Below are positions 1 to 7,308 of a DNA stretch of 10,532 nucleotides, one piece after another; the first letter of the stretch is position 1; each line of letters begins with the position of its first letter. Source of the DNA: an uncultured Oscillospiraceae bacterium (GTDB lineage Bacteria; Bacillota; Clostridia; Oscillospirales; Ruminococcaceae); contig CAJUMS010000087.1 in the NCBI GenBank assembly GCA_910587465.1, forward strand, positions 1 to 10,532, read 5' to 3'. The notes beneath the pieces were generated by a model, which did not search any database, was not told the origin of the DNA, and saw only the letters and a program-made list of their open reading frames with translations. Position numbers and translations under genes: made by a program.

Positions 1-1
1 G

Positions 2-253
2 CCGTACAAGCCCAAATGTCGCAAATCCGGCACGGGCTGTGTGACGATGATAAACAACCACCTCTACGAAGGCAGATACACGCCGGCCAATGCTTATGGG
101 AAACGAGAAGCGCATAACATATACGCTAAAACACGAGAGGAATGTGAAGAAAAACTTGCGGCGATGATAACGCAGGTCAAGGCTGACATTAAAGCAGAGA
201 AAAAACGGCTGAAAGCAATGGAGGAATCGTCGCCAACCATGTTCAAAAATTGA
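2..253 (+). CDS. C-terminal part of a probable mobile-element integrase/recombinase-type protein (5' end outside window)
   Basis: The frame is open from the window edge to TGA at 251-253, giving 83 visible residues. The ATG at 41 has no ribosome site in front of it and the frame runs on upstream, so I treat it as a 5'-truncated gene and not as a 70-residue protein. The visible part starts with a short Cys/Gly-rich stretch (C-RKSGTGC), then a strand-rich segment (NNHLYEGRYTP, GKREAHNIYAKT) and a charged helix from about TREECEEKLAAM to the end, rich in Lys and Glu. From memory this strand-then-helix pattern, with 'Y-A-K-T-R-E-E-C-E-E-K-L', resembles the arm-site DNA-binding modules of clostridial integrases. 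No catalytic residue is visible, so the family is not proven. It is followed by a strong terminator. Its last codons lie in a direct repeat found again at the right end of the window. Confidence 0.5.
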   Translation, partial: PYKPKCRKSGTGCVTMINNHLYEGRYTPANAYGKREAHNIYAKTREECEEKLAAMITQVKADIKAEKKRLKAMEESSPTMFKN

Positions 254-270
254 GCAACATAAAACAAAGA
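242..270 (+). repeat. Left copy of a 29-base direct repeat flanking the Pho locus
   Basis: The block begins TTCAAAAATTGAGC and ends CATAAAACAAAGA. The same block, with two central bases changed (AA here, TG there), lies at 10385-10413 in the same orientation, so 27 of 29 bases match. This copy spans the last codons and stop of the left partial gene and the bases just after it. Both copies are followed within about 20 bases by a terminator hairpin. It could be a mobile-element end, an attachment-type sequence, or the tail of a multicopy gene. Confidence 0.7.
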
Positions 271-284
271 ATACGGTGGAAAGA

Positions 285-320
285 AAATACCCCTTGAAAT
301 TGCATTTTCAAGGGGTATTT
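285..320 (+). terminator. Strong hairpin terminator, probably working in both directions
   Basis: Two perfect 15-base arms (285-299 AAATACCCCTTGAAA and 306-320) enclose a 6-base loop. The right arm ends in TTT, and on the other strand the stem runs into TTTTCTTTCC. It ends the left partial gene and would also stop any leftward transcript coming from the 640-680 region. It insulates the pst operon from the upstream gene. Confidence 0.8.
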
Positions 321-327
321 CGTGTAA

Positions 328-629
328 GTGGTCAAATATGTGGTCATCAAGCGGTTTGAGGTGATTTTCGATCTGCCAAAAAATCCGTGATAGTGTAGTG
401 CCAAAGGGTGTTTACGGAATTGGGTTATACGATATGCTCCTGCGCGTTCATGCTCCCGAAGAGAGCTAAAAATGTTCTCTCCGCCGCGAATGGCTTTTTA
501 TAGCCGTTTCCGCTCCACGGCAAATCCTCTTCGGCAGTCTTATATCCGTTGTTTCCGTGTGCTCCGGAGCTGTCTATGGTCAGGTATGTGGTCAACCGAT
601 TGAGGGTCGGGTAACAAGATATGTGGTCA
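328..629 (+). repeat. Scattered GTGGTCA motifs (three within identical TATGTGGTCA 10-mers)
   Basis: GTGGTCA occurs at 328-334, 340-346, 588-594 and 623-629, with ATGGTCA at 576-582. Three of these sit in the identical 10-mer TATGTGGTCA (337-346, 585-594, 620-629). Two pairs, 328/340 and 576/588, have exactly 12-base spacing, about one helical turn, which suggests paired binding of a protein on one DNA face. Arm sites of a tyrosine integrase, or remains of repeated insertion, fit the integrase-like gene next door, but this is inference. The rest of 321-728 has no rightward gene that I can support. Confidence 0.55.
425..595 (-). pseudogene. Leftward open frame without ATG start, possibly a gene remnant
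   Basis: Read leftward, the frame runs from a TTG at 595-593 to TAA at 427-425 (56 residues) and stays open upstream past 640. The only ATG lies near the end. Codons from about 580 to 428 look like real coding sequence and encode a plausible soluble stretch containing AEEDLPWSGNGYKKPFAAER. No ribosome site precedes the TTG. The GTGGTCA motifs cut into its upstream part. I do not recognise the protein. It may be the remnant of a mobile-element gene, a repeated intergenic sequence that happens to be open, or part of an untranslated RNA. A leftward promoter-like site lies just upstream. Confidence 0.3.
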
Positions 630-649
630 AGATACGATGTACTATAGAT

Positions 650-683
650 ATTATAGCATAAACAGAACCAAAAACCAAGTCAA
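650..683 (-). promoter_or_regulatory. Leftward extended -10 promoter-like site
   Basis: On the minus strand TGC precedes a perfect TATAAT (650-655), making an extended -10 element. At the 17-base spacing the -35 is poor (TTGGTT, 673-678). A better TTGACT (678-683) is 22 bases away, which is too far. Transcription would begin near 643 and reach the terminator at 285-320, giving an RNA of roughly 350 bases. The site is only about 45 bases upstream of the Pho boxes of pstS, so the two promoters are divergent. Confidence 0.4.
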
Positions 684-728
684 AATTTGAGACGCTGTAA
701 ACAAAGAACAGCCGCCTTGAATTAAACC

Positions 729-784
729 TTTACATACAATTTACACAACTGTGCTTTCAGACTTTACATTGAATGTGATAAACT
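729..784 (+). promoter_or_regulatory. Pho-box promoter of the pst operon
   Basis: TTTACA direct repeats lie at 729-734, 740-745 (11-base step) and 763-768, with a degenerate unit near 752. The step matches the direct-repeat pattern bound by PhoB/PhoP regulators. An extended -10 like element, TGT-GATAAA (774-782), follows. There is no good -35 hexamer at the right distance, as expected for a promoter that needs its activator. Forty-nine of 56 bases, with identical spacing, recur at 7309-7364 before the phosphoesterase gene. PhoB encoded in this operon is the inferred regulator. Confidence 0.8.
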
Positions 785-821
785 GATATTGCAAAACAAA
801 AACACTTAAAGGAGATTTACT

Positions 822-1634
822 ATGAGAGCATTAAAAGTTATCGGTTGTGTGGCAGTCGCCGCTGTATTAGCTATGGGAGCGTTGACGGGCTGCAGCAAGT
901 GGGAGCAGACTGTCTCCACGGACGGCTCGACATCTATGGAAAAGGTTATCGGCTTCCTCAGCGAGGCTTATATGGAAAAGCACGAAGATGTTAAAGTTAC
1001 GTATAATCCCACGGGTTCGGGCTCGGGTATACAAGCCGTCGCGGACGGCAGGTGCGATATCGGGCTTGCGAGCCGTAATCTCAAGGACGAGGAAAAGGAG
1101 AACCTCAATGAAACGCTCGTTGCGATAGACGGCATTGCAATTATCGTGAACAGCGAAAACTCCGTTGCCGATCTGACCGTAGAGCAGATTGCGGGACTTT
1201 ACACGGGCGAAATATCCAACTGGAAGGACGTAGGCGGCAGCGACGCTCCCGTTGTGTGTATCGGCAGAGAAGCCGCTTCAGGAACGCGCGACGGCTTTGA
1301 ATCCATAACCAAGACCGCAGAAAAGTGCAAATATTCACAGGAACTCACTTCAACGGGAGACGTTATTCAGACCGTATCGTCAAATCCCAACGCTATCGGC
1401 TACGCGTCGCTGGCTTCCGTCGGCGATACGGTCAAAACCATAAGCGTAGAGGGTGTAACTCCCTCCGACGATACCATACTGAGCGGGGAATACAAAATTC
1501 AGCGTAATTTCGTGCTTGTCACCAAAAAGGACAGTGAGCTGAAGGGCGCAGCAAAGGACTTCTTCGAGTTCTGCACGGGAAAAGACGGCGCTCAATACAT
1601 AGCGAAGGCAGGTGCGGTTCCCGTTGCAAGGTAA
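822..1634 (+). CDS. pstS: Phosphate ABC transporter substrate-binding lipoprotein PstS
   Basis: This binds inorganic phosphate outside the membrane and hands it to the PstCA channel. The 270-residue protein begins with a short basic end, a hydrophobic stretch and the lipobox L-T-G-C (residues 21-24), so Cys24 should carry the lipid anchor. Ligand loops typical of PstS are visible: GSTSM (35-39), TGSGSGI (64-70), D79 in the CDIG-LASR stretch, and R149 with S153-G154-T155. The ATG has a strong AAAGGAG site (808-814) seven bases upstream. It is the first gene of the operon, directly behind Pho boxes, so it should be strongly induced by phosphate starvation. It is on the short side for the family but has all expected parts. 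Its end may overlap the start of pstC, depending on which pstC start is used. Confidence 0.95.
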   Translation: MRALKVIGCVAVAAVLAMGALTGCSKWEQTVSTDGSTSMEKVIGFLSEAYMEKHEDVKVTYNPTGSGSGIQAVADGRCDIGLASRNLKDEEKENLNETLVAIDGIAIIVNSENSVADLTVEQIAGLYTGEISNWKDVGGSDAPVVCIGREAASGTRDGFESITKTAEKCKYSQELTSTGDVIQTVSSNPNAIGYASLASVGDTVKTISVEGVTPSDDTILSGEYKIQRNFVLVTKKDSELKGAAKDFFEFCTGKDGAQYIAKAGAVPVAR

Positions 1635-2553
1635 TGCTTTGAACGTCGCGGCGGCAAAAGGAAACGTCCGCACGAGAAGAGTAAAAAAAGCCGCCGATCT
1701 GCTTGAAACGGCGATGCGGACGTTATTTACGGTATGCGGATTTATCGCGGTCGGGTTTGTTGTGATAATAACGGTTTTCCTGATAATTTCGGGCGTGCCG
1801 GCTATAAGGGAGATAGGGCTCGCTGATTTCCTGTTCGGAACGAAATGGGCTTCTACGGCGGCGGAACCGTCGTTCGGCATACTGCCGTTTATCCTCACTT
1901 CGGTTTACGGAACTTTCGGAGCAATTCTCGTCGGTGTTCCCGTCGGAATACTGTGCGCGGTTTTTGCCGCAAAATACGCAAACGGAAAAACGGCGGCGCT
2001 CACAAGAGGGCTTGTGGGGCTTATGTCGGGAATCCCCTCGGTGGTGTACGGCCTTATCGGTATGATAATCGTCGTTCCCGCGGTAAGAGAGATTTTCGGG
2101 CTGCCCGACGGCGCTAATCTGTTTTCGGCGATGCTCGTTTTATCGATCATGATACTGCCATCGGTTATCTCGGTGTCCGAGACCGCGCTCAGAGCCGTTC
2201 CCAAAGAATACGAGGAGGCTTCCCTGGCGCTTGGCGCGACTAAAACCGAAACGGTATTTAAGGTAACGCTGCCCGCCGCGAAAAGCGGTATTCTGGCGGC
2301 GGCGGTGCTTGGAATCGGCAGAGCGGTCGGCGAAGCAATGGCGGTTATGATGGTCGCGGGAAACGTGCCGAATATGCCCGGTATCTTTCAAAGCGTGCGC
2401 TTTCTAACTACCGCGGTCGCGAGTGAAATGTCTTATTCCTCGGGATTGCAAAGACAGGCGCTGTTTTCTATCGCAATGGTGCTGTTCGCATTTATCATGC
2501 TGATCAATCTCACACTGAATTTTATAGTAAAAAGGGGCGATAATAAGAAATGA
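1612..2553 (+). CDS. pstC: Phosphate ABC transporter permease PstC
   Basis: This is one of the two membrane subunits that form the phosphate channel. A basic cytoplasmic end of about 35 residues leads into a first membrane helix (about 37-62), and further helices follow. The cytoplasmic EAA loop that docks on PstB is seen from E199 on (EYEEASLALGATK), followed by the conserved GRAVGEAMA segment. The start is uncertain. The GTG at 1612 overlaps pstS by 23 bases and has GAAGG (1604-1608) close upstream. A TTG at 1639, just after the pstS stop, has AAGG (1628-1631) at a more usual distance and would remove nine residues. Coupled translation from pstS fits either. The gene ends in an ATGA overlap with pstA. 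Confidence 0.93.
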   Translation: MRFPLQGNALNVAAAKGNVRTRRVKKAADLLETAMRTLFTVCGFIAVGFVVIITVFLIISGVPAIREIGLADFLFGTKWASTAAEPSFGILPFILTSVYGTFGAILVGVPVGILCAVFAAKYANGKTAALTRGLVGLMSGIPSVVYGLIGMIIVVPAVREIFGLPDGANLFSAMLVLSIMILPSVISVSETALRAVPKEYEEASLALGATKTETVFKVTLPAAKSGILAAAVLGIGRAVGEAMAVMMVAGNVPNMPGIFQSVRFLTTAVASEMSYSSGLQRQALFSIAMVLFAFIMLINLTLNFIVKRGDNKK

Positions 2554-3425
2554 TCACAAAGATCTCCGCGAAACGCAAGGCAAAGGAAAAGCTGCTGAAA
2601 GCGCTGGTTTTCGCAGCGGCGGGAATTACGGGTATGATCTTTATCGGAATTATCGTTTATATACTTTTCCGAGGACTGCCGCACGTTACGTTCGGTCTGC
2701 TCACGTCAAAGCCAAGTTTGCTGAACGATACGGTCGGTATACTTCCCAATATTCTCAACACGCTTTATATAATCTTTATTACGCTGCTCATTGTCCTGCC
2801 GTTAGGCGTGGGCGCGGCGGTATATCTGAACGAATATGCGAAAAACAAGAGAGCTGTAAGGCTTATCGAGCTTGCCGCGGAAACGCTCGCAGGGATTCCG
2901 TCGATCATCTACGGACTTGTGGGAATGTTGATCTTCGTACAGTTCTGTTCGCTGGGAACGAGTATTGTGGCGGGCTCTCTCACACTTGTAATAATGACGC
3001 TTCCGACGATCATTCGCACGACGCAGGAGAGCCTGAAAACGGTTCCCGACGGTTACCGAGAGGGTGCGCTGGCTCTCGGGGCGGGGAAATGGCATATGAT
3101 ACGCACGACCGTTCTGCCCTCGGCTGTGGACGGTATAGTTACGGGCTGTATACTTTCCGTAGGACGTATAGTCGGAGAGAGCGCCGCCTTGATGTTTACG
3201 GCGGGAATGGCGAACGAGGTGCTGGGTTTTTTCAAGGCGTTCACCGCCGGAAACGCAGGCTCAACACTGGCGGTCTCGCTGTATGTGTACGCCAAGGAAC
3301 GCGGCGATACCGAAACCGCTTTTGCGATAGCCGCGATACTGCTTGTTTTAACGCTGCTTATAAACATCGGCGCGAATTTTGCAGCTAAAAAACTCGGGAA
3401 AGGCAAGGAACGCAAATGGACATAA
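2550..3425 (+). CDS. pstA: Phosphate ABC transporter permease PstA
   Basis: This is the second membrane subunit of the phosphate importer. The 291-residue protein has a basic start, a membrane helix at about 14-38 (LVFAAAGITGMIFIGIIVYI), a short outer loop and five further hydrophobic segments. The PstB docking loop is visible from Y169 (YREGALALGAGKW), followed by SVGRIVGESAAL, the PstA counterpart of the PstC GRAVGEA segment. The ATG overlaps the pstC stop in ATGA, a sign of translational coupling and equal dosage. The last ten bases overlap pstB. Length and motifs are normal for the family. Confidence 0.94.
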   Translation: MITKISAKRKAKEKLLKALVFAAAGITGMIFIGIIVYILFRGLPHVTFGLLTSKPSLLNDTVGILPNILNTLYIIFITLLIVLPLGVGAAVYLNEYAKNKRAVRLIELAAETLAGIPSIIYGLVGMLIFVQFCSLGTSIVAGSLTLVIMTLPTIIRTTQESLKTVPDGYREGALALGAGKWHMIRTTVLPSAVDGIVTGCILSVGRIVGESAALMFTAGMANEVLGFFKAFTAGNAGSTLAVSLYVYAKERGDTETAFAIAAILLVLTLLINIGANFAAKKLGKGKERKWT

Positions 3426-4165
3426 TAAGCGCGAAAAATATGAACCTTTGGTACGGCGAAAATCACGCCTTAAAGGACATAAACATAGATATTCCCGAAA
3501 AAGAAATAACGGCGATGATAGGTCCGTCGGGCTGCGGCAAATCCACGTTTCTGAAATCGCTCAACCGAATGAACGACCTAGTTGAAGGCTGCCGTATCGA
3601 GGGCGAGATAACTCTGCGCGGTGATGATATTTACTGCGGCTATGACGTGAATATGCTGCGTAAATGCGTGGGAATGGTATTTCAGAAGCCCAATCCGTTT
3701 CCGATGAGCATATACGACAACATTGCCTACGGTCCGCGCGTACACGGAGTAAAGTCGCGGGTCAAGCTCGACGAGATCGTGGAAAGCTCGCTGAAGCGGG
3801 CGGCGATATGGGACGAGTGCAAGGACAGACTAAAGAAAAGCGCCCTCGGAATGAGCGGCGGTCAGCAGCAGCGTCTGTGTATCGCCCGCGCCCTCGCCGT
3901 TGAGCCGGAGGTGCTGTTAATGGATGAGCCGACCTCCGCGCTCGACCCCATTTCCACATCAAAAATAGAAGAGCTGGCTATGGATCTGCGCAAAAAATAC
4001 ACGATAATTATTGTTACGCACAATATGCAGCAGGCGGCGCGTATTGCCGATAAGACCGCGTTCTTTTTGCTGGGCGAGCTTGTGGAATTCGATTCGACGG
4101 AGAAGATATTCTCGACGCCGTCCGACAAGCGCACCGAGGATTATATAACGGGGAGGTTCGGCTGA
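3416..4165 (+). CDS. pstB: Phosphate ABC transporter ATP-binding protein PstB
   Basis: This ATPase drives phosphate import from the cytoplasmic face of PstCA. All motifs are intact: Walker A GPSGCGKST (36-44), Q-loop near FQKPNPFPMS, the signature SGGQQQR starting at residue 147, Walker B LLMDEP with D170 and catalytic E171, and the switch His202 in THNMQQ. The segment FQKPNPFPMSIYDN is typical of PstB as opposed to other ABC ATPases. The 249-residue length is normal. The ATG lies inside the end of pstA, and the stop shares one base with the phoU start. Confidence 0.97.
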   Translation: MDIISAKNMNLWYGENHALKDINIDIPEKEITAMIGPSGCGKSTFLKSLNRMNDLVEGCRIEGEITLRGDDIYCGYDVNMLRKCVGMVFQKPNPFPMSIYDNIAYGPRVHGVKSRVKLDEIVESSLKRAAIWDECKDRLKKSALGMSGGQQQRLCIARALAVEPEVLLMDEPTSALDPISTSKIEELAMDLRKKYTIIIVTHNMQQAARIADKTAFFLLGELVEFDSTEKIFSTPSDKRTEDYITGRFG

Positions 4166-4851
4166 TGAGAAGTTATTTTGACGATCAGCTTTCACGGCTC
4201 AATTCGGAGCTTCTGCTGATGGGCGCGCTGTGCGAGGACGCGATAAGCTGCGCCGTAAAATGTCTTACGGAAAGCGATCCGAAAATGAAGGAGGGAGCGT
4301 TTACCGCGGAATGTGAGATCGACCGTAAGGAACGGGAGATTGAGCAGCTTTGCATGAAGCTTCTGGTACGGCAGCAGCCCGTGGCGACAGATTTCCGGAC
4401 GGTGACTGCCGCGCTTAAAATGATCTCGGATATGGAACGGATAGGCGATCAGTCAAGGGACATCGCCGAGATCGCCGAATATGTGACTTCCGTGGGACTT
4501 CAAGCTAAAATAAATGTCGCGGATATGGCGAGAGCGGCGGTGGAAATGGTAACGCAGAGCGTAAACTCCTTTGTCAAGAGGGATATAGATACCGCGCGTT
4601 CCGTGGCAGCTATGGACGATACCGTAGACGCTCTTTTTCTGAAAATAAAGAGGGAGCTTATCGCCGCCGTGCAGAACGGTCACGAAAACGCCGAGGCGCT
4701 TGTCGATCTGCTTATGATCGCGAAATATTTCGAGCGAATAGGCGACCATGCCGAAAATATAGCCGAGTGGGTAGTTTACGCGATAACAGGGGAGCATAAA
4801 AATCTTATCGGAGGATCGGAAAAAGCCATTGAAAATCCCGCTTCAATGTAG
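4165..4851 (+). CDS. phoU: Phosphate signalling protein PhoU
   Basis: PhoU couples the state of the Pst transporter to PhoR and shuts down Pho signalling when phosphate is plentiful. The 228-residue protein is almost wholly helical and has the two repeated three-helix halves of the family. Each half carries the E/D-x-x-x-D metal-site motif: MERIGDQSRD (E91, D95) and FERIGDHAEN (E190, D194). The start ATG shares its A with the pstB stop (TGATG), with GGGAGG (4151-4156) as ribosome site. Its 3' end contains a housekeeping-type promoter for the regulator genes. Confidence 0.95.
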   Translation: MRSYFDDQLSRLNSELLLMGALCEDAISCAVKCLTESDPKMKEGAFTAECEIDRKEREIEQLCMKLLVRQQPVATDFRTVTAALKMISDMERIGDQSRDIAEIAEYVTSVGLQAKINVADMARAAVEMVTQSVNSFVKRDIDTARSVAAMDDTVDALFLKIKRELIAAVQNGHENAEALVDLLMIAKYFERIGDHAENIAEWVVYAITGEHKNLIGGSEKAIENPASM

Positions 4852-4857
4852 TATAAT
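4829..4857 (+). promoter_or_regulatory. Internal housekeeping promoter for phoB-phoR
   Basis: TTGAAA (4829-4834) and a perfect TATAAT (4852-4857) are separated by exactly 17 bases. The -35 lies in the last codons of phoU, and the -10 starts one base before the end of its stop codon. No Pho boxes are present, so this should give basal, phosphate-independent expression of the regulator pair. The predicted start, near 4864, falls inside the G-run that serves as ribosome site, leaving a leader of only about 12 bases. Confidence 0.65.
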
Positions 4858-4875
4858 TAAACGGGGGGATCCAAT

Positions 4876-5547
4876 ATGGGAAAAATATTCCTGGTCGAGG
4901 ACGATGACAACATACGCAAATTGGTGTGCTACGCTTTGTCCAGAGAGGGCTATGAAACAGAGGGCTTTGCCGCTCCCGATGAATTCTGGAGCAAATACGG
5001 CAAGGAAGATCCAAATCTGGTTTTATTGGATATTATGCTGCCGCAGGAGGACGGTCTGTCGATACTGAAGAAGATACGCGCCTCGAACCGCAATACGGCG
5101 GTGATTATGCTTACCGCCAGAGACAGCGAGTTTGACAAGGTGACGGGGCTTGATCTCGGCGCAGACGATTATATAGCAAAGCCTTTCGGAATGTCGGAGC
5201 TTGTTTCAAGGATAAATGCCGTGCTCAGGCGATGCCGCCGATCCTCCGAGGACGAGAAGGTTTATCGTATCGGCGGGCTTGCGGTATATCCCGAGCGGCA
5301 TATCGCGGAGTTGTCCGGAAAGGAGCTTTCGCTTTCCTACAAGGAGTTTGAGCTGCTATTAACACTGCTTGAAGCTGAAGGAAAAGCGGTGACTCGTGAA
5401 GAGCTTTTCACAAAAATATGGGGAGAATTTTACGGCGAGTCGCGCACGCTGGACGTTCATATCCGCAATCTGCGCTCAAAGCTGGGAACCGACTATATTC
5501 AGACCGTTAAAAATGTGGGCTACAGAATAGGAAAAAAGGATGACTAA
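4876..5547 (+). CDS. phoB: OmpR/PhoB-family response regulator of the phosphate regulon
   Basis: This is a DNA-binding response regulator, named PhoP in Bacillus. The receiver domain (about 1-118) has the acidic pair D9/D10, phosphoacceptor D52 in LLDIMLP, T80 in MLTARD and K102 in AKPFG. The winged-helix domain (about 128-220) ends with the usual RTLDVHIRNLRSKLG and VKNVGYRIG segments. The ATG at 4876 follows a run of six G (4863-4868) that is a weak ribosome site. It sits 24 bases after phoU and overlaps phoR by eight bases. The phosphate role is inferred from the operon. It is the likely binder of the TTTACA repeats at 729-768 and 7309-7348. Confidence 0.92.
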   Translation: MGKIFLVEDDDNIRKLVCYALSREGYETEGFAAPDEFWSKYGKEDPNLVLLDIMLPQEDGLSILKKIRASNRNTAVIMLTARDSEFDKVTGLDLGADDYIAKPFGMSELVSRINAVLRRCRRSSEDEKVYRIGGLAVYPERHIAELSGKELSLSYKEFELLLTLLEAEGKAVTREELFTKIWGEFYGESRTLDVHIRNLRSKLGTDYIQTVKNVGYRIGKKDD

Positions 5548-7195
5548 AAAAATTTTTCGCTCGTTCCTGCTTACGACGCTTCTCACGCTGGCGGTAAGTA
5601 TGTTTTTTGTATTCGGGATCTTATATCAATATTTTGAAGAACAACTTATGAACGATCTTAAGAGCAAGGCGGTATTCATATCGCACGCGGTCGAAAGCGA
5701 GGGCGCGGATTATCTTGAGAGGATCGGAGATGTCGGAGAGCGCGTTACGCTTATTGCTCCCGACGGCACGGTCATTGCCGACACCGAAGCGAACGCCGCC
5801 GAAATGGAAAATCATCTAGAACGCAGCGAGGTAAAGCAAGCGGCGGAGAACGGCAGCGGAACGAGCGTGAGATATTCCGAAACATTGACCGAAAAGATAA
5901 TTTATTATGCCGTAAAAATGCCGAACGGTAATATTCTGCGTGTTTCGGTAAAGCATTATACGGTAATAACGATACTGCTCGGGCTTGTTCAGCCAATTCT
6001 TGTGACGCTTTTGATTGCGGCGGTGCTTTGCTTCGTCTTGTCGTCAAAATTGTCAAAGAGCATCGTCAAGCCGATAAATTCGCTTGATCTCGACGCTCCC
6101 GAAAATAACGACGCTTATGAGGAGCTTGCGCCGCTTTTGAAAAAAATATCCCGTCAAAGAAGGATCATTGACGAACAGCTTCAGACGGCTAAACGGCTGC
6201 AGGAAGAATTCCGGCTTATTACCGAAAATATGAGCGAGGGATTTCTGGTGATCAACCGGGAAAGAAACGTGCTGACCCATAATTCCGCCGCTTTAAGGCT
6301 TCTGAAAATTTCCGAACCGCCTAACGGAAACGTGTTGGCTGTAAACCGCTCGGAACCGTTCCGAAACGCGGTGGAACGCGCCTTGTCGGGAGAGCGCTCC
6401 GAAAATGAAATGATGTTCGGGGAAAGCTGCTACGGTATTATCGCCAATCCCGTTTTGAACGACGGTGAGGTTATAGGCGCGGTTATTATCATTTTGGACG
6501 TTACCGAACGCGTTCGGCGCGAACAGCTCCGCAGAGAATTTACCGCCAATGTTTCCCATGAGCTGAAAACTCCCCTGACCTCAATTTCGGGTTTTGCGGA
6601 AATGATGGTAAACGGAGTTCCCGATGACATATCTGCGGATTTTGCAAGATCAATATATGATGAAGCCCAAAGGCTTATCGTTTTGGTCGGGGATATTATC
6701 AAGCTGTCGGAGCTTGACGAAAACTCCGCACGGCTCGAACAGGAACGCGTGGATCTGCGTGAGCTTTCGGAGGACGTCGCAAAACGGCTGGGGTTAGCCG
6801 CTGAAAATAAAAATGTTGCCGTGACCGTTATCGGAAACGCGCAAATAACGGGCGTGCGTAAGATTTTGGACGATATGATCTTTAATCTTTGCGACAACGC
6901 TATAAAATACAATAAAAACGGCGGCAGCGCGGATATCGTTATCTCATCGGACGCGGAAAAGCATACCGTTACGCTGACGGTGCGCGACACGGGGATCGGC
7001 ATACCGGGATATGCGCAAAATCGCGTTTTTGAGCGATTTTACCGCGTGGACAAGGGACGCTCGAAATCAGCGGGGGGAACGGGACTGGGGCTTGCTATCG
7101 TAAAGCACGGCGCTGCCTGCCATAACGCGGAAATACACCTTAAAAGCGAAGAGAACAAGGGTACGGAAATAAGTATTATTTTTCCCGACAAATAA
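5540..7195 (+). CDS. phoR: Phosphate-regulon sensor histidine kinase PhoR
   Basis: This membrane kinase phosphorylates the partner regulator when phosphate is scarce. The 551 residues comprise a first membrane helix (about 8-28), an outer sensor region (about 30-145, with VTLIAPDGTVIADTE typical of PhoR/WalK sensors), a second helix (about 145-167), a short linker (KSIVKPINSLD), a coiled stretch and a PAS-like domain (about 222-320). The kinase core follows, with H340 in NVSHELKTPL, N449 and D452-N453 in the N box, D483 in DTGIGIPG, FERFYRVDKGRS, and GTGLGLAIVKH (513-523). All boxes needed for activity are intact. The linker is shorter and less clear than a standard HAMP domain. The eight-base overlap with the regulator gene indicates coupled translation. 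Confidence 0.92.
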   Translation: MTKKIFRSFLLTTLLTLAVSMFFVFGILYQYFEEQLMNDLKSKAVFISHAVESEGADYLERIGDVGERVTLIAPDGTVIADTEANAAEMENHLERSEVKQAAENGSGTSVRYSETLTEKIIYYAVKMPNGNILRVSVKHYTVITILLGLVQPILVTLLIAAVLCFVLSSKLSKSIVKPINSLDLDAPENNDAYEELAPLLKKISRQRRIIDEQLQTAKRLQEEFRLITENMSEGFLVINRERNVLTHNSAALRLLKISEPPNGNVLAVNRSEPFRNAVERALSGERSENEMMFGESCYGIIANPVLNDGEVIGAVIIILDVTERVRREQLRREFTANVSHELKTPLTSISGFAEMMVNGVPDDISADFARSIYDEAQRLIVLVGDIIKLSELDENSARLEQERVDLRELSEDVAKRLGLAAENKNVAVTVIGNAQITGVRKILDDMIFNLCDNAIKYNKNGGSADIVISSDAEKHTVTLTVRDTGIGIPGYAQNRVFERFYRVDKGRSKSAGGTGLGLAIVKHGAACHNAEIHLKSEENKGTEISIIFPDK

Positions 7196-7223
7196 GAGAT
7201 CACGAAAATGTGAATAGTATTTT

Positions 7224-7264
7224 AAGCAGGCTCCGCGGTGTTCGCGGGGCTTGCTTCATTTTTT
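7224..7264 (+). terminator. Terminator at the end of the pst-pho operon
   Basis: Two 14-base arms (7224-7237 AAGCAGGCTCCGCG; 7243-7256 CGCGGGGCTTGCTT) pair fully with two G-U pairs around a 5-base loop. A run of six T (7259-7264) follows two bases later. It lies 28 bases after phoR and separates the operon from the Pho promoter of the phosphoesterase. Confidence 0.85.
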
Positions 7265-7308
7265 GCAATTTTTCGCAAAGTGCGGCAAAATCTGTTTTGA
7301 GGAAAAGA

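Noticed and set aside
328..629. CRISPR array suggested by the repeated motifs
   Set aside because: The repeats are only about ten bases, unevenly spaced, and no cas genes are near.
1380..1898. Leftward 172-residue open frame across the pstS/pstC junction
   Set aside because: It is the antisense shadow of two clear genes and its protein matches no family I know.
6430..7002. Leftward 190-residue open frame inside phoR
   Set aside because: It lies opposite the conserved kinase core and is Ser-rich, as expected for an antisense shadow.
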